NCBI RefSeq assembly: GCF_030814225.1
Contig: NZ_JAUSUR010000006.1
Span: forward strand, 186,001 to 250,000
DNA length: 64,000 nt
Reading direction: 5' to 3'
Source: Breznakia pachnodae
GTDB lineage: Bacteria; Bacillota_I; Bacilli_A; Erysipelotrichales; Erysipelotrichaceae
Shown one piece after another: positions 7,886-15,317 of the stretch (within the stretch, counting starts at the first letter, position 1; each line of letters begins with the position of its first letter). A program made the position numbers and the translations under genes. Under the pieces are notes generated by a model, which was not told where the DNA came from, did not search any database, and saw only the letters and a program-made list of their open reading frames with translations.

Positions 7886-9406
7886 TTACTTCAGTACTTC
7901 TTTCAATTCTTTGTTTTCTATTTTATAGATTCTTGGTTCTATTTCTCTTAATAAATAACGATCATGTGTCGTAAAGATTAGACATCCCTGAAACTCTTTT
8001 AATAAGTTTGTAAGTACAGGTTTACTTAATGGAGATATATTACGGGTTGGTTCATCCATTACCAATACTTTAGGTTTTCGTAAAATAAGATAGATAATAC
8101 ATACCTTCGCTTTCTGACCTTCACTTAAATCTCGAATCGATTTTCCCATTTCCAACACAGTTAAATGAATTGATCCAAGATAATCCTGTACCTGATTCAA
8201 TAGTGCATCTGTATTCGCTAATAGAAAGTCAATTGCACTCATATCGTAGTTTAGTAACTCATCATAATTTTGTGGCATATAGGCAAATTCTAATTCCTGA
8301 TTTAGTAACTCTTGTCTGATTCTTTTTAACAGAATTGATTTTCCTGTACCATTGTTTCCAATTACTGCAACTTTATCCTGTCCATAAATATCAACTACTG
8401 CATCATGTACCAAAAGTTTATCAGCTACAGTAACATCTTCTTCGATATGAATTAGATGTTTACTAGGATGATAGGTATTCTGTTCCATCTTTAAGTTGAT
8501 GGACTCTTCATAGGAATCAATAGAAAAATCCTCACTATCCATCCTTGACTCTATTCCTTTTACTGCACGCATTTTCTTTTTTAATAATCTTCCCATAAAT
8601 GGCATCGAACGAGGCACCGTATCTTGTGCATAATTTACTGCATTCTTAATATCGTTGATATGGTCCAGTTTCTTCTTCTGCTCACGTTTACGCTTCGCTA
8701 ACTGCTGTTTTTCATGTTCATATGTTTCGTCACGATCTTCTACATAATTGCCATAGGCATCATCTATCATCGTCCATACTGGTTTATTACGTTTGTTGCG
8801 TTGCTCCAAGTGAAGAATCCGGTCCGCACAATCGGAAATCAAATCAATATCATGTGAGATAAATAAGATTGCACATTTTAACTCCTTCATAAATCTGGTT
8901 AACCAATCAATGGTTTCCATATCAATATCATTGGTAGGTTCATCTAACAGTAAACAGTCTGGATGTTTTATTAATACTTTCAATAACTGTAACTTTACTC
9001 TTTCCCCACCACTTAATTCATTCATCTTCTGATCACGATAGATCAGTTCTTTATCAATTTGAATATCACTACATATTTTTTCATATTCTTCATACAAGTT
9101 ATAATCCAATTCATCGTCTATTTCATCCCTAAGTAAATACTCATAAATAAAACATGCACTCCATTTGTTTTCTAAACGCTGAGCTAAATACCCAGCACAA
9201 ATGAACTGCATGTCTATTAATCCTTCTATTTTTGCATAACCATCGATCATTTTAGGATCGTAGATTGCTTTTATTAACGTAGATTTACCATTACCTTCTT
9301 CTCCGATAACAGCAATTTTTTCATTTTTATTTAGTACAAATGACAAGTCATCAATTAACACTTTTGATGAACTATCACTTATGGTAAGATGTTGTATTTT
9401 TAACAT
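7886..9406 (-). CDS. ABC-F family ATPase (ribosome-associated, possible antibiotic protection)
   Basis: A 506-residue twin ATPase without membrane segments, the ABC-F architecture. First domain: Walker A GEEGNGKS (35-42), signature LSGGE (131-135), Walker B LLLDEP (152-157). Second domain: GNNGTGKS (350-357), a DLSEGQ signature, VMDEP. The domains are joined by a long basic linker (about 225-290, KREQKKKLDHINDIKN), the part that reaches into the ribosomal P/E site in this family. ABC-F proteins either regulate translation or dislodge ribosome-targeting antibiotics. I start at 9406 because GGGGG sits just before this ATG; the upstream in-frame ATG at 9448 lacks a site and falls in the structured leader. 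Confidence 0.85.
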   Translation of the reverse strand: MLKIQHLTISDSSSKVLIDDLSFVLNKNEKIAVIGEEGNGKSTLIKAIYDPKMIDGYAKIEGLIDMQFICAGYLAQRLENKWSACFIYEYLLRDEIDDELDYNLYEEYEKICSDIQIDKELIYRDQKMNELSGGERVKLQLLKVLIKHPDCLLLDEPTNDIDMETIDWLTRFMKELKCAILFISHDIDLISDCADRILHLEQRNKRNKPVWTMIDDAYGNYVEDRDETYEHEKQQLAKRKREQKKKLDHINDIKNAVNYAQDTVPRSMPFMGRLLKKKMRAVKGIESRMDSEDFSIDSYEESINLKMEQNTYHPSKHLIHIEEDVTVADKLLVHDAVVDIYGQDKVAVIGNNGTGKSILLKRIRQELLNQELEFAYMPQNYDELLNYDMSAIDFLLANTDALLNQVQDYLGSIHLTVLEMGKSIRDLSEGQKAKVCIIYLILRKPKVLVMDEPTRNISPLSKPVLTNLLKEFQGCLIFTTHDRYLLREIEPRIYKIENKELKEVLK

Positions 9407-9414
9407 AAAATTCC

Positions 9415-9528
9415 CCCTTTTTTCAAAAGGGATTAATAGACATGACATAACTAAAAAATATCATTCGATATTCAAATTGTATAATGTAACATCTATTTCA
9501 ACATCTTATCACCACCGAAACCATTATA
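9415..9528 (-). promoter_or_regulatory. Promoter and attenuator-like leader of the ABC-F gene
   Basis: A TATAAT box (9523-9528) has a TAGACT -35 box 18 bp upstream. The leader then holds a three-codon ORF (ATG TTG AAA TAG, 9493-9504) after a GGTGGTGAT site. Next is a small hairpin followed by T residues (9453-9472, stem AATATC/GATATT), and a second short ORF encoding MSINPF (9423-9443). A 7-bp hairpin CCCTTTT/AAAAGGG (9415-9431) would hide the ribosome binding site of the ABC-F gene. Short ORFs plus competing hairpins resemble leaders of antibiotic-inducible ABC-F and erm genes; induction itself is inferred. Confidence 0.5.
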
Positions 9529-9584
9529 GCATAGCCTTTCTTTGAAAGTCTATCCTTTTCATTCCACTCTCTATATTAGCGTGA

Positions 9585-10154
9585 TTAGTTATGTAAGAAT
9601 GATGAGATTCTTTTATATAACAAAAATGTAACTGCTCCATTGATTCCTGCTTTCACAAGATTAAATCCAATAATGAATGGCATTAGATTCCAAACCGTAT
9701 CTACATCTACACCCATGAACATTGGGGTAATAATCAGGTTGGCCCCAGTCATCACCAGCGCCATGGCGATTACGCCACACAGCAATCCAATGATTGCGCT
9801 CTTTCTTGTCTGTTGTTTATGATAAATCACTCCAGCAACCAACACTAAAGCACTGGTTGCAATAATATGCATAATAATTCCATACACACCACTAGCAGCA
9901 CTTACCGTCAATCCTTGAATAACTGAAGTTGTTACTGTTAATACAAGACCAGCAATAGGTCCAAATGCAAAGGTTCCAATTAAGATTGGAATATCTGCTG
10001 GATCATACTCCAAGAATGGTACAGCTGGAAAGATGGGAAAGTGAATCAGGTATACTAGTGCAATCGATACTGCAATCAGCATTCCCATTTTCACTAACTT
10101 TAGGGTTTGTCCCTGTGTCGTATTTTTGTTTCCTTGTATGCTTTTTTCTAACAT
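9585..10154 (-). CDS. ribU: Riboflavin ECF transporter S component RibU
   Basis: A hydrophobic 189-residue protein with about six membrane helices, the size of ECF-transporter substrate-binding subunits. It begins with a short polar stretch, followed by KMGMLIAVSIALVYLIHFP and the region PFLEYDPADIPILIGTFAFGP, which is characteristic of RibU. It would bind riboflavin outside and work with the shared EcfA-EcfA'-EcfT module encoded elsewhere. The start at 10154 follows AGGAGG; earlier in-frame ATGs lie inside the leader and riboswitch. The FMN riboswitch directly upstream makes the riboflavin assignment strong. Confidence 0.9.
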   Translation of the reverse strand: MLEKSIQGNKNTTQGQTLKLVKMGMLIAVSIALVYLIHFPIFPAVPFLEYDPADIPILIGTFAFGPIAGLVLTVTTSVIQGLTVSAASGVYGIIMHIIATSALVLVAGVIYHKQQTRKSAIIGLLCGVIAMALVMTGANLIITPMFMGVDVDTVWNLMPFIIGFNLVKAGINGAVTFLLYKRISSFLHN

Positions 10155-10195
10155 CGTTTTATTCCTCCTATTAATATTTGTGAAGAATCTGACAG

Positions 10196-10228
10196 AAAAA
10201 AAAGTCCTGAAATTATACATTTCAAGAC
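10196..10228 (-). terminator. Riboswitch expression platform terminator
   Basis: On the minus strand GTCTTGAAAT pairs with ATTTCAGGAC (loop GTATA), followed by eight T. It lies between the FMN aptamer and ribU, as expected for a transcription-terminating riboswitch that turns ribU off when FMN is plentiful. Confidence 0.85.
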
Positions 10229-10251
10229 AAAAATACTTATATCGTATTTCG

Positions 10252-10386
10252 TTTCTTTCATCCGGACTATACCGTCGGTATGGGATTCGAACCCATTCAA
10301 CTATTACCATCATAATAAGCTCGCGGACTTACAGCATTGTATGCTGATCACCGCCGGTGAGGAATTGCACCTCGCCCTGAAACAGA
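10252..10386 (-). ncRNA. FMN riboswitch (RFN element)
   Basis: The minus strand carries the conserved RFN blocks in order: CAGGGCGAGGTGCAATTCCT, CACCGGCGGT, AGTCCGCGAGC, a variable hairpin, CCGACGGT, and TAGTCCGGATGAAAG. The closing helix P1 pairs TTTCA (complement of 10378-10382) with TGAAA (complement of 10256-10260). It binds FMN and controls ribU downstream. Confidence 0.95.
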
Positions 10387-10438
10387 TTTTTCGCTTACAT
10401 CATACCACTAAACTTTCTACTCTTCAATAGCGTTTCTA

Positions 10439-10996
10439 TTATTTGAAGTATGATACATTATTTACATTTGGTTTTCTAGGTGAAACATCTTCATCTTTAT
10501 AACCAATTACAACTGAAGTTAGTGGAACATATTCCTCAGGAATATTGAACTCATGTTTCAGATGTTTATTCTTCTCTTCAATAAACGCCAAAATAGGATA
10601 GAACAACCAACAACTTGAAAGTCCCATTGATTCTGCACTTAACACCATGTTCTGAATTGCTGCACCTGCATCAATTCCTGGACTTGATGATTCTTGTTTC
10701 GCAGAAACTAGAATGTAAGTTGGAGCTTCAAACAGACTGTGAAATCCTTCCACCTGTCCTAAGTCACTCAATCCTTCTACTTCTAAATCAATTGCTGCCT
10801 GTTTGGCAAGCACATTTAATTCATCTATCTTTTCTTTATTTTGAACAACTGTAAAAAACAAAGAATCTTCTTCAGAATAAGGAGCTAATAATCCTGCTTC
10901 TAAAATTGTTTCCAATTGTTCTTTTGAAATCTGATGATTTTTAAATTTACGTACACTACGTCTTTTTCTAATTACCTCTAATACTTGATTTTGCAT
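10439..10996 (-). CDS. Nitroreductase family protein
   Basis: A 185-residue FMN-dependent oxidoreductase. The N-terminal RKRRSVRKFK is the phosphate-contacting motif of the family, followed by QISKEQLETILEAGLLAPY. The region GIDAGAAIQNMVLSAESMGLSSCW is the typical FMN/dimer helix, and the C-terminus VVIGYKDED is also usual. Such proteins reduce nitro groups, quinones or flavins with NAD(P)H; the natural substrate is unknown. It is the first gene upstream of the ribU riboswitch on the same strand, but the riboswitch and its terminator separate the two, so they are not obviously co-regulated. Confidence 0.87.
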   Translation of the reverse strand: MQNQVLEVIRKRRSVRKFKNHQISKEQLETILEAGLLAPYSEEDSLFFTVVQNKEKIDELNVLAKQAAIDLEVEGLSDLGQVEGFHSLFEAPTYILVSAKQESSSPGIDAGAAIQNMVLSAESMGLSSCWLFYPILAFIEEKNKHLKHEFNIPEEYVPLTSVVIGYKDEDVSPRKPNVNNVSYFK

Positions 10997-11078
10997 AGAA
11001 CCCTCTCTTTCAAGAACTAATATCTAAACCTAGTATAACAAATACTATATTATTTGTGTTATCTAGCAAATGAGAAAT

Positions 11079-11549
11079 TTATTCGCCAGTAAAGTAATCA
11101 ACTGTATCTTCTTCCATATAGACATCTGCTGATTCACCATGAACGATTACATTGATTTTCTTGCTGTCTGGATAATGAACAATATCTGGTGAATTGGTAC
11201 TATCAATATCAATATAGGTAAGCATTTGTGTTTCAGAAGTATTCACAATCTTATGTACTCCCTCTTTTCCCTGAGGGCATACAATCACATCACCTTTACG
11301 AATAATATTTTCTTCTCCATCACCAATAAATAATCCCTGTCCACTAATAATATAAAATGCTTCGGTATTATTCACATGATAGTGGAATGGATAGGACGCT
11401 TTTAGTGGTGGTATATCATAAATACTTACATATAGCTGATCAAACTGATCACGTGAAGTAATCTGTCTTTTATAATATTCGTACTTCTCATGAGGTTTAC
11501 GATGTACTCGCTCTACATCATTCTCATTCACAATAATTGTTTTTGTCAT
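11079..11549 (-). CDS. Cupin domain protein
   Basis: A 156-residue single-cupin protein. The first cupin motif appears as PFHYHVNNTEAFYIISGQG (metal-ligand His, His and Glu, about residues 76-86) and the second as GDVIVCPQGKEGVHKI. Such small cupins bind a divalent metal and act as isomerases, dioxygenases or sugar-binding sensors; nothing here decides which. It is 8 bp downstream of a LURP-one-related gene on the same strand and is probably in one operon with it. The start has a clear ATAGGAG site. Confidence 0.82.
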   Translation of the reverse strand: MTKTIIVNENDVERVHRKPHEKYEYYKRQITSRDQFDQLYVSIYDIPPLKASYPFHYHVNNTEAFYIISGQGLFIGDGEENIIRKGDVIVCPQGKEGVHKIVNTSETQMLTYIDIDSTNSPDIVHYPDSKKINVIVHGESADVYMEEDTVDYFTGE

Positions 11550-11557
11550 AATTTCTC

Positions 11558-12046
11558 CTATGCTGCTGAACTGGCTGCTGCAGCTTCACTGTCTAGACAA
11601 GCATCTACTACTAATACAATACATACACTCAACAACATATCATCTTTGTGCTCAATATCAAGTTCATAACTATCACCCCAGGTAAACCATTTCTTTGTCA
11701 GGTTCATAACTGGTTCACTACCTTCCACAATTCCATAGTTGTGCTCAAAGAAATCTCCCTGTAACATCCAGTCACTACCTTCAATTACATACTTTGGTTT
11801 AAAACTGAATTTCTTATGAACCGTAATTTCATCTCTACCAGGAATATTAATATAGTATCTTGGTCGAAACGAAAGTACCTTTTCCTCAATTGATGCAACT
11901 TCTTCTCCATTAGCATCAAATACTTTTAATTTCTTTCCTAATGAAAATACCTTTCCTTCTACAGTGTAAACAACTTCTTCATTTTCATCAGCAATCGTAA
12001 AACGATCTTTGAATGAGAATACTTTTTGTTTTATGTATAATTTCAT
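11558..12046 (-). CDS. LURP-one-related family protein (copy 1)
   Basis: A 162-residue protein built of beta strands, beginning MKLYIKQKVFSFKDRFTIAD. It repeats short strand pairs such as YTVEGKVFSLGKKLKVFDANG and IEEKVLSFRPRYYI, as in the LOR/YxjI (DUF567) tubby-like fold. The C-terminus has LSVCIVLVVDACLD and ends in an alanine/serine-rich tail. Tubby-like domains bind lipids, but the role of bacterial LOR proteins is not settled. It lies between a cupin gene and a second LOR gene on the same strand, so a tandem duplication is likely. The ribosome binding site is AAAGGAGAG. Confidence 0.82.
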   Translation of the reverse strand: MKLYIKQKVFSFKDRFTIADENEEVVYTVEGKVFSLGKKLKVFDANGEEVASIEEKVLSFRPRYYINIPGRDEITVHKKFSFKPKYVIEGSDWMLQGDFFEHNYGIVEGSEPVMNLTKKWFTWGDSYELDIEHKDDMLLSVCIVLVVDACLDSEAAAASSAA

Positions 12047-12061
12047 AAGCTCTCTCCTTTT

Positions 12062-12526
12062 TTATTTATACATAGTATTTATAACTAAAACGATACAAAC
12101 ACTTAATATAACATCTTCACTTCTTTCAATATCCAATTCAAACTTATAATCCATATTTGCCCATAACTTACGAAATGATGCAACCATGTTATCTTCATTT
12201 GTTAAATCAAAATCACTCGTTAATGGATCTTTGTCTATCACCCAGTCATTTCCTTCAATAATGTAGTTTACTCCAATACCGAATTTCCGTTTAATCGCAA
12301 TTACATCACTACCATAAATATCAATTGTACATTTACGTCTAGAAGTAAAATGCATTTCTTCAATACATGCAATTTCATTACCATCTATATCATATAATCG
12401 AATTTCTCTATCAGACAACGTTGCGTTTCCTTTTGCAGTATATATTACTTCTCTATTCTCATTTTCAAATTCTATTTTTCTCTTTAACGCACTGACAATT
12501 GCACCATCTCTTATCAACAATTTCAT
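12062..12526 (-). CDS. LURP-one-related family protein (copy 2)
   Basis: A 154-residue paralogue of the neighbouring gene. It starts MKLLIRDGAIVSALKRKIEF and keeps the same order of motifs: IYTAKGNA, IRLYDIDGNEIACIEE, YIIEGNDWVIDKDPL, FELDIERSEDVILSVCIVLV. The two copies share the end LSVCIVLV and the EGxDW element but differ elsewhere, so the duplication is old. The intergenic gap to copy 1 is 15 bp, consistent with one transcript. It lacks the alanine-rich tail of copy 1. The function is unknown. Confidence 0.8.
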   Translation of the reverse strand: MKLLIRDGAIVSALKRKIEFENENREVIYTAKGNATLSDREIRLYDIDGNEIACIEEMHFTSRRKCTIDIYGSDVIAIKRKFGIGVNYIIEGNDWVIDKDPLTSDFDLTNEDNMVASFRKLWANMDYKFELDIERSEDVILSVCIVLVINTMYK

Positions 12527-12551
12527 TTTATATCTTCCTACTAATTATATT

Positions 12552-13124
12552 CTAAAACTCAGGACGAATGATATCCAAAAGCTTAAACTTTTTATCTTCA
12601 TATTCATATTTTAAAATCGTACAATTTCCAATACCATCCTTTAAAATTTTATCTGCTTCTTTTTCCCAGTGCATTAAAAAGTAAGTACTGGTTCCACTAT
12701 GTGAAATTGCCAATACTGTTTCATGATCTTCTTTTTCCATAATATCAGTTAATGCATCGATTACGCGTTTTTCCATATCTTTTGCGCCTTCTCCACCATA
12801 GGGGATAAAGAATGTATCATAATCTTCTATTTTTTTAGGTTCTAAATAATCTGATTGACCTTCAAATACTCCAAAGTTAAATTCTTTCAATTCCTTTACT
12901 CTTGTATACGGCTGATCTCCAATAACCAATTCTAAAGTATCACTACTTCGCTCTGAAGTAGAACAATAATAATGGTCAAACGCTATCCCTTGCAAATATT
13001 TTTTCGCTACTTTTGCTTGATGAATCCCCCACTCTGTTAATGGAGAATCACATACTCCTTGAATTCTATTTAGTTTATTAAATAATGTTTCTCCATGTCT
13101 CATTAAATACAATACTTTTGCCAT
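12552..13124 (-). CDS. Histidine phosphatase (phosphoglycerate mutase-like)
   Basis: The start at 13124 follows AAAGGAG and gives a 190-residue protein beginning MAKVLYLMRHGETLFN. The catalytic LMRHGET motif is at residues 7-13. Further family marks are GVCDSPLTEWG, CSTSERSSDTLEL (the second catalytic Arg) and LAISHSGTS (second His). This is the histidine phosphatase superfamily; small members are broad-range phosphatases rather than true glycolytic mutases. It is the first gene of the minus-strand cluster that continues with the LOR and cupin genes, 25 bp upstream of the next gene. Confidence 0.85.
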   Translation of the reverse strand: MAKVLYLMRHGETLFNKLNRIQGVCDSPLTEWGIHQAKVAKKYLQGIAFDHYYCSTSERSSDTLELVIGDQPYTRVKELKEFNFGVFEGQSDYLEPKKIEDYDTFFIPYGGEGAKDMEKRVIDALTDIMEKEDHETVLAISHSGTSTYFLMHWEKEADKILKDGIGNCTILKYEYEDKKFKLLDIIRPEF

Positions 13125-13374
13125 AACTACTCCTTTTTTACTTGATAGGTATATCATACCATTTAATGATATAAACATACAAAAAGCTTTATACTATTCA
13201 TTCTATAAAACAATGAATATTTAGAAGAAAAAATTGAAATGGCAATAAACTAATAAACCAAATTGAATAGAATTTAGCTATTGATTTCTTGACAGTAGAG
13301 TCACTACTTGTTATTATATTTGCGAAAGTAATGAATAAATTATTTAGTATATTTATTATCTATATTACCTAAAA

Positions 13375-13660
13375 ACTGTGCGTTTCGCTGCCGTTAAGTG
13401 TGAATTAAAAAGCTGTGTGTTTCGCTACCGTAAGTGCGAATTAAAAAACTGTGTGTTTCGCTACCGTAAGTGCGAATTAAAAAACTGTGTGTTTCGCTAC
13501 CGTAAGTACGAATAAAAAAACTGTGTGTTTCGCTACCGTAAGTGCGAATTAAAAAACTGTGTGTTTCGCTACCGTAAGTGCGAATTAAAAAACTGTGCGT
13601 TTCGCTGCCGTAAGTGCGAGTTAAAAAACTGTGTGTTTCGCTACCGTAAGTGCGAGTTAA
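13375..13660. repeat. Eight tandem 36-bp repeats in the histidine phosphatase-mrp gap
   Basis: The core GTTTCGCTACCGTAAGTGCG recurs at 13382, 13419, 13455, 13491, 13527, 13563, 13599 and 13635. The spacing is exactly 36 bp except for the first, diverged copy (37). Each unit holds a short stem TTCGC/GCGAA and an A-rich stretch TTAAAAAACTGTG. Copies 1 and 7 carry CGTTTCGCTGCCG variants. There are no spacers, so it is not a CRISPR array. The rest of 13125-13708, outside this block and the terminator, shows no gene. Confidence 0.95.
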
Positions 13661-13670
13661 AAAATAACGA

Positions 13671-13710
13671 AAATGGGATTAATCGCCACTTGTGATTAAT
13701 CCCATTTTTT
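13671..13710 (-). terminator. Strong hairpin terminator at the end of the mrp gene
   Basis: AAATGGGATTAATC (13671-13684) pairs perfectly with GATTAATCCCATTT (13694-13707). T-rich runs follow on both strands, so it could work in both directions. Confidence 0.85.
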
Positions 13711-14485
13711 ATATTTTCAATTGTTTAATTTTATCTACAATATCTTTTAATTCATCATTTTCATATTCTTCTATTCTACCACTATCTGCTAATTCTCTTA
13801 GTTTCGGATCAAGTGGTACTCTAGCCACTGTTGCTATATCATATGTCTTCATGATTTCATTTGTATCATGTTCACCAAATATATAATGTTTTTTCTGGCA
13901 ATCATCACAAACAAAATAACTCATATTTTCTACATAACCTAAAATATTTACATTCATTCTTTTCGCCATATGAATTGATTTCTTAACAATTGATTCTACC
14001 AGTTGTTGAGGTGTACCTACCAGAACGATTCCATCGATTGGTAAGGACTGAAATACAGTCAATGGAACATCACCTGTTCCTGGAGGTAAATCAATCAACA
14101 TATAGTCTACATCTTTCCAGACAACATCACTCCAGAACTGTTTTACCATATTGGCAATAATGGAACCTCTCCAGATTACTGAGTCCGTTGCTTTATCCAA
14201 CAACATGTTTGTAGACATAATTTGAATACCACTATCACTTACACCAGGTGAGATTACTTCTCCATTCCCTCTTGCTTTACCTTTAATACCAAACAAATGA
14301 GGAATGGATGGCCCTGTCATATCAGCATCTAAGATAGCTGTACGATAACCATTCTTCTGTAATGCAGTTGCCAGTTGTGCCGTAATGGAACTTTTTCCTA
14401 CTCCACCTTTACCACTCATTACACCAATTACATGTTTCACATTTGAATACTTATTTAAATGTGCAGTAAACTTATTCTCTTGCAT
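13709..14485 (-). CDS. Mrp/NBP35-family iron-sulfur cluster carrier ATPase
   Basis: A 258-residue P-loop protein with the deviant Walker A motif GKGGVGKSS (residues about 25-33), the switch ILDADMTGPSIPHLFG and Walker B MLIDLPPGTGD. A C-terminal CDDC pair follows (about residue 196) that would hold a bridging [4Fe-4S] cluster between two subunits. Mrp/ApbC proteins carry Fe-S clusters to target enzymes. It lacks the N-terminal DUF59 domain found in many Mrp proteins; short forms like this are common in anaerobes. Upstream on the same strand is a Crp/Fnr regulator 60 bp away. Confidence 0.9.
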   Translation of the reverse strand: MQENKFTAHLNKYSNVKHVIGVMSGKGGVGKSSITAQLATALQKNGYRTAILDADMTGPSIPHLFGIKGKARGNGEVISPGVSDSGIQIMSTNMLLDKATDSVIWRGSIIANMVKQFWSDVVWKDVDYMLIDLPPGTGDVPLTVFQSLPIDGIVLVGTPQQLVESIVKKSIHMAKRMNVNILGYVENMSYFVCDDCQKKHYIFGEHDTNEIMKTYDIATVARVPLDPKLRELADSGRIEEYENDELKDIVDKIKQLKI

Positions 14486-14546
14486 AGTAAAACCTCTTTC
14501 TTCAATATCTAATTATAATACTATTTTAAAAGAATTCATCTACAAT

Positions 14547-15200
14547 TTACACATTCTGAAAATACTTTAAATTTAGTGTATATTCATTCTTTTTATTTGT
14601 GAAATAACCTTCTTCTTCCATCTTTCGTATTTCTCTAGTTAATGAACTACGATTAACACTCAAATACTTTGATAACTGTGTTTTATTATATGGCAACTGA
14701 ACAGTTTCTTTCTGTTGCTTATAATAAAAGTATTTTAGTACTTCATAAATTCTTTCCTTAATAGTAGTCTTTGCAACACTTTCCAGTTGTTGTGTACTTT
14801 GAACATTATCATTTGCCAGTATATACAACATATTAGTCATAATCTTACGATTGTTCAATAACATAAAATCTTCGGTTGGTATCATTAGAACTGTGGTATC
14901 ACTTAATGCAGTAAAATTAAAAATTGACACTGCATGTGGTGATATCGCAAATGCTTCTGCTACTAATTCATTCTTTTTTACAATATTAATAATTCGTTCA
15001 CTTCCATCTAAATTTGAAGTAGTAATTTTTATTTCTCCACTCAACACGATGAAAATCACATCAATCCGTTCCCCTTCTTTATATAGAACTTCATCTTTTT
15101 GATAGTTCTTTAATGAAAAGGAGTTCAGTATTGTTTTTAAATTGGTTTCATCAATTCCTCGAAATAGAGGATTGTACTTAATTTCCTTTAACGCTTCCAT
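14547..15200 (-). CDS. Crp/Fnr family transcriptional regulator
   Basis: From the ATG at 15200 the protein has 217 residues, starting MEALKEIKYNPLFRGIDETN. Residues about 10-125 form a cyclic-nucleotide-binding-type beta barrel (KDEVLYKEGERIDVIFIVLSGEIKI). The C-terminus is a winged helix with LSKYLSVNRSSLTREIRKMEEEG. No cluster of cysteines for an Fe-S sensor is seen in the N-terminus, so it is not a typical oxygen-sensing Fnr, and its ligand is unknown. I prefer this start over the one 10 codons upstream because AGAAGAG lies before it. Confidence 0.85.
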   Translation of the reverse strand: MEALKEIKYNPLFRGIDETNLKTILNSFSLKNYQKDEVLYKEGERIDVIFIVLSGEIKITTSNLDGSERIINIVKKNELVAEAFAISPHAVSIFNFTALSDTTVLMIPTEDFMLLNNRKIMTNMLYILANDNVQSTQQLESVAKTTIKERIYEVLKYFYYKQQKETVQLPYNKTQLSKYLSVNRSSLTREIRKMEEEGYFTNKKNEYTLNLKYFQNV

Positions 15201-15283
15201 ATCTTTCACTCTTCTTTCCTTATATCCCATTTTATATATACGTTATATCACAGTTTTCTATATTTTTATAATAAAGTGCACAG

Positions 15284-15310
15284 CAAAAAAGTATCATTGC
15301 TGATACTTTT
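15284..15310 (-). terminator. Intrinsic terminator of the MacB/FtsX exporter operon
   Basis: AAAAGTATCA and TGATACTTTT flank a GCAA loop, followed by TT on the minus strand. It sits just after the permease stop at 15318. Confidence 0.8.
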
Positions 15311-15317
15311 CGTTGTT

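Noticed and set aside
9448..9448. Upstream in-frame ATG as start of the ABC-F gene
   Set aside because: It has no ribosome binding site and would add 14 residues not typical of the family; the ATG at 9406 has a GGGGG site.
10283..10300. Sequence like a tRNA T-arm (GGGTTCGAATCCC on the minus strand)
   Set aside because: It lies inside the FMN riboswitch variable hairpin. There is no acceptor or anticodon arm around it, and the riboswitch blocks explain the region.
10313..10313. Long version of RibU starting inside the riboswitch
   Set aside because: The extra N-terminal 53 residues would be encoded by aptamer and terminator sequence; the ATG at 10154 has AGGAGG.
13375..13660. Possible CRISPR array because of the 36-bp period
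   Set aside because: The 36-bp units are directly adjacent with no spacers between them, and no cas genes are nearby.
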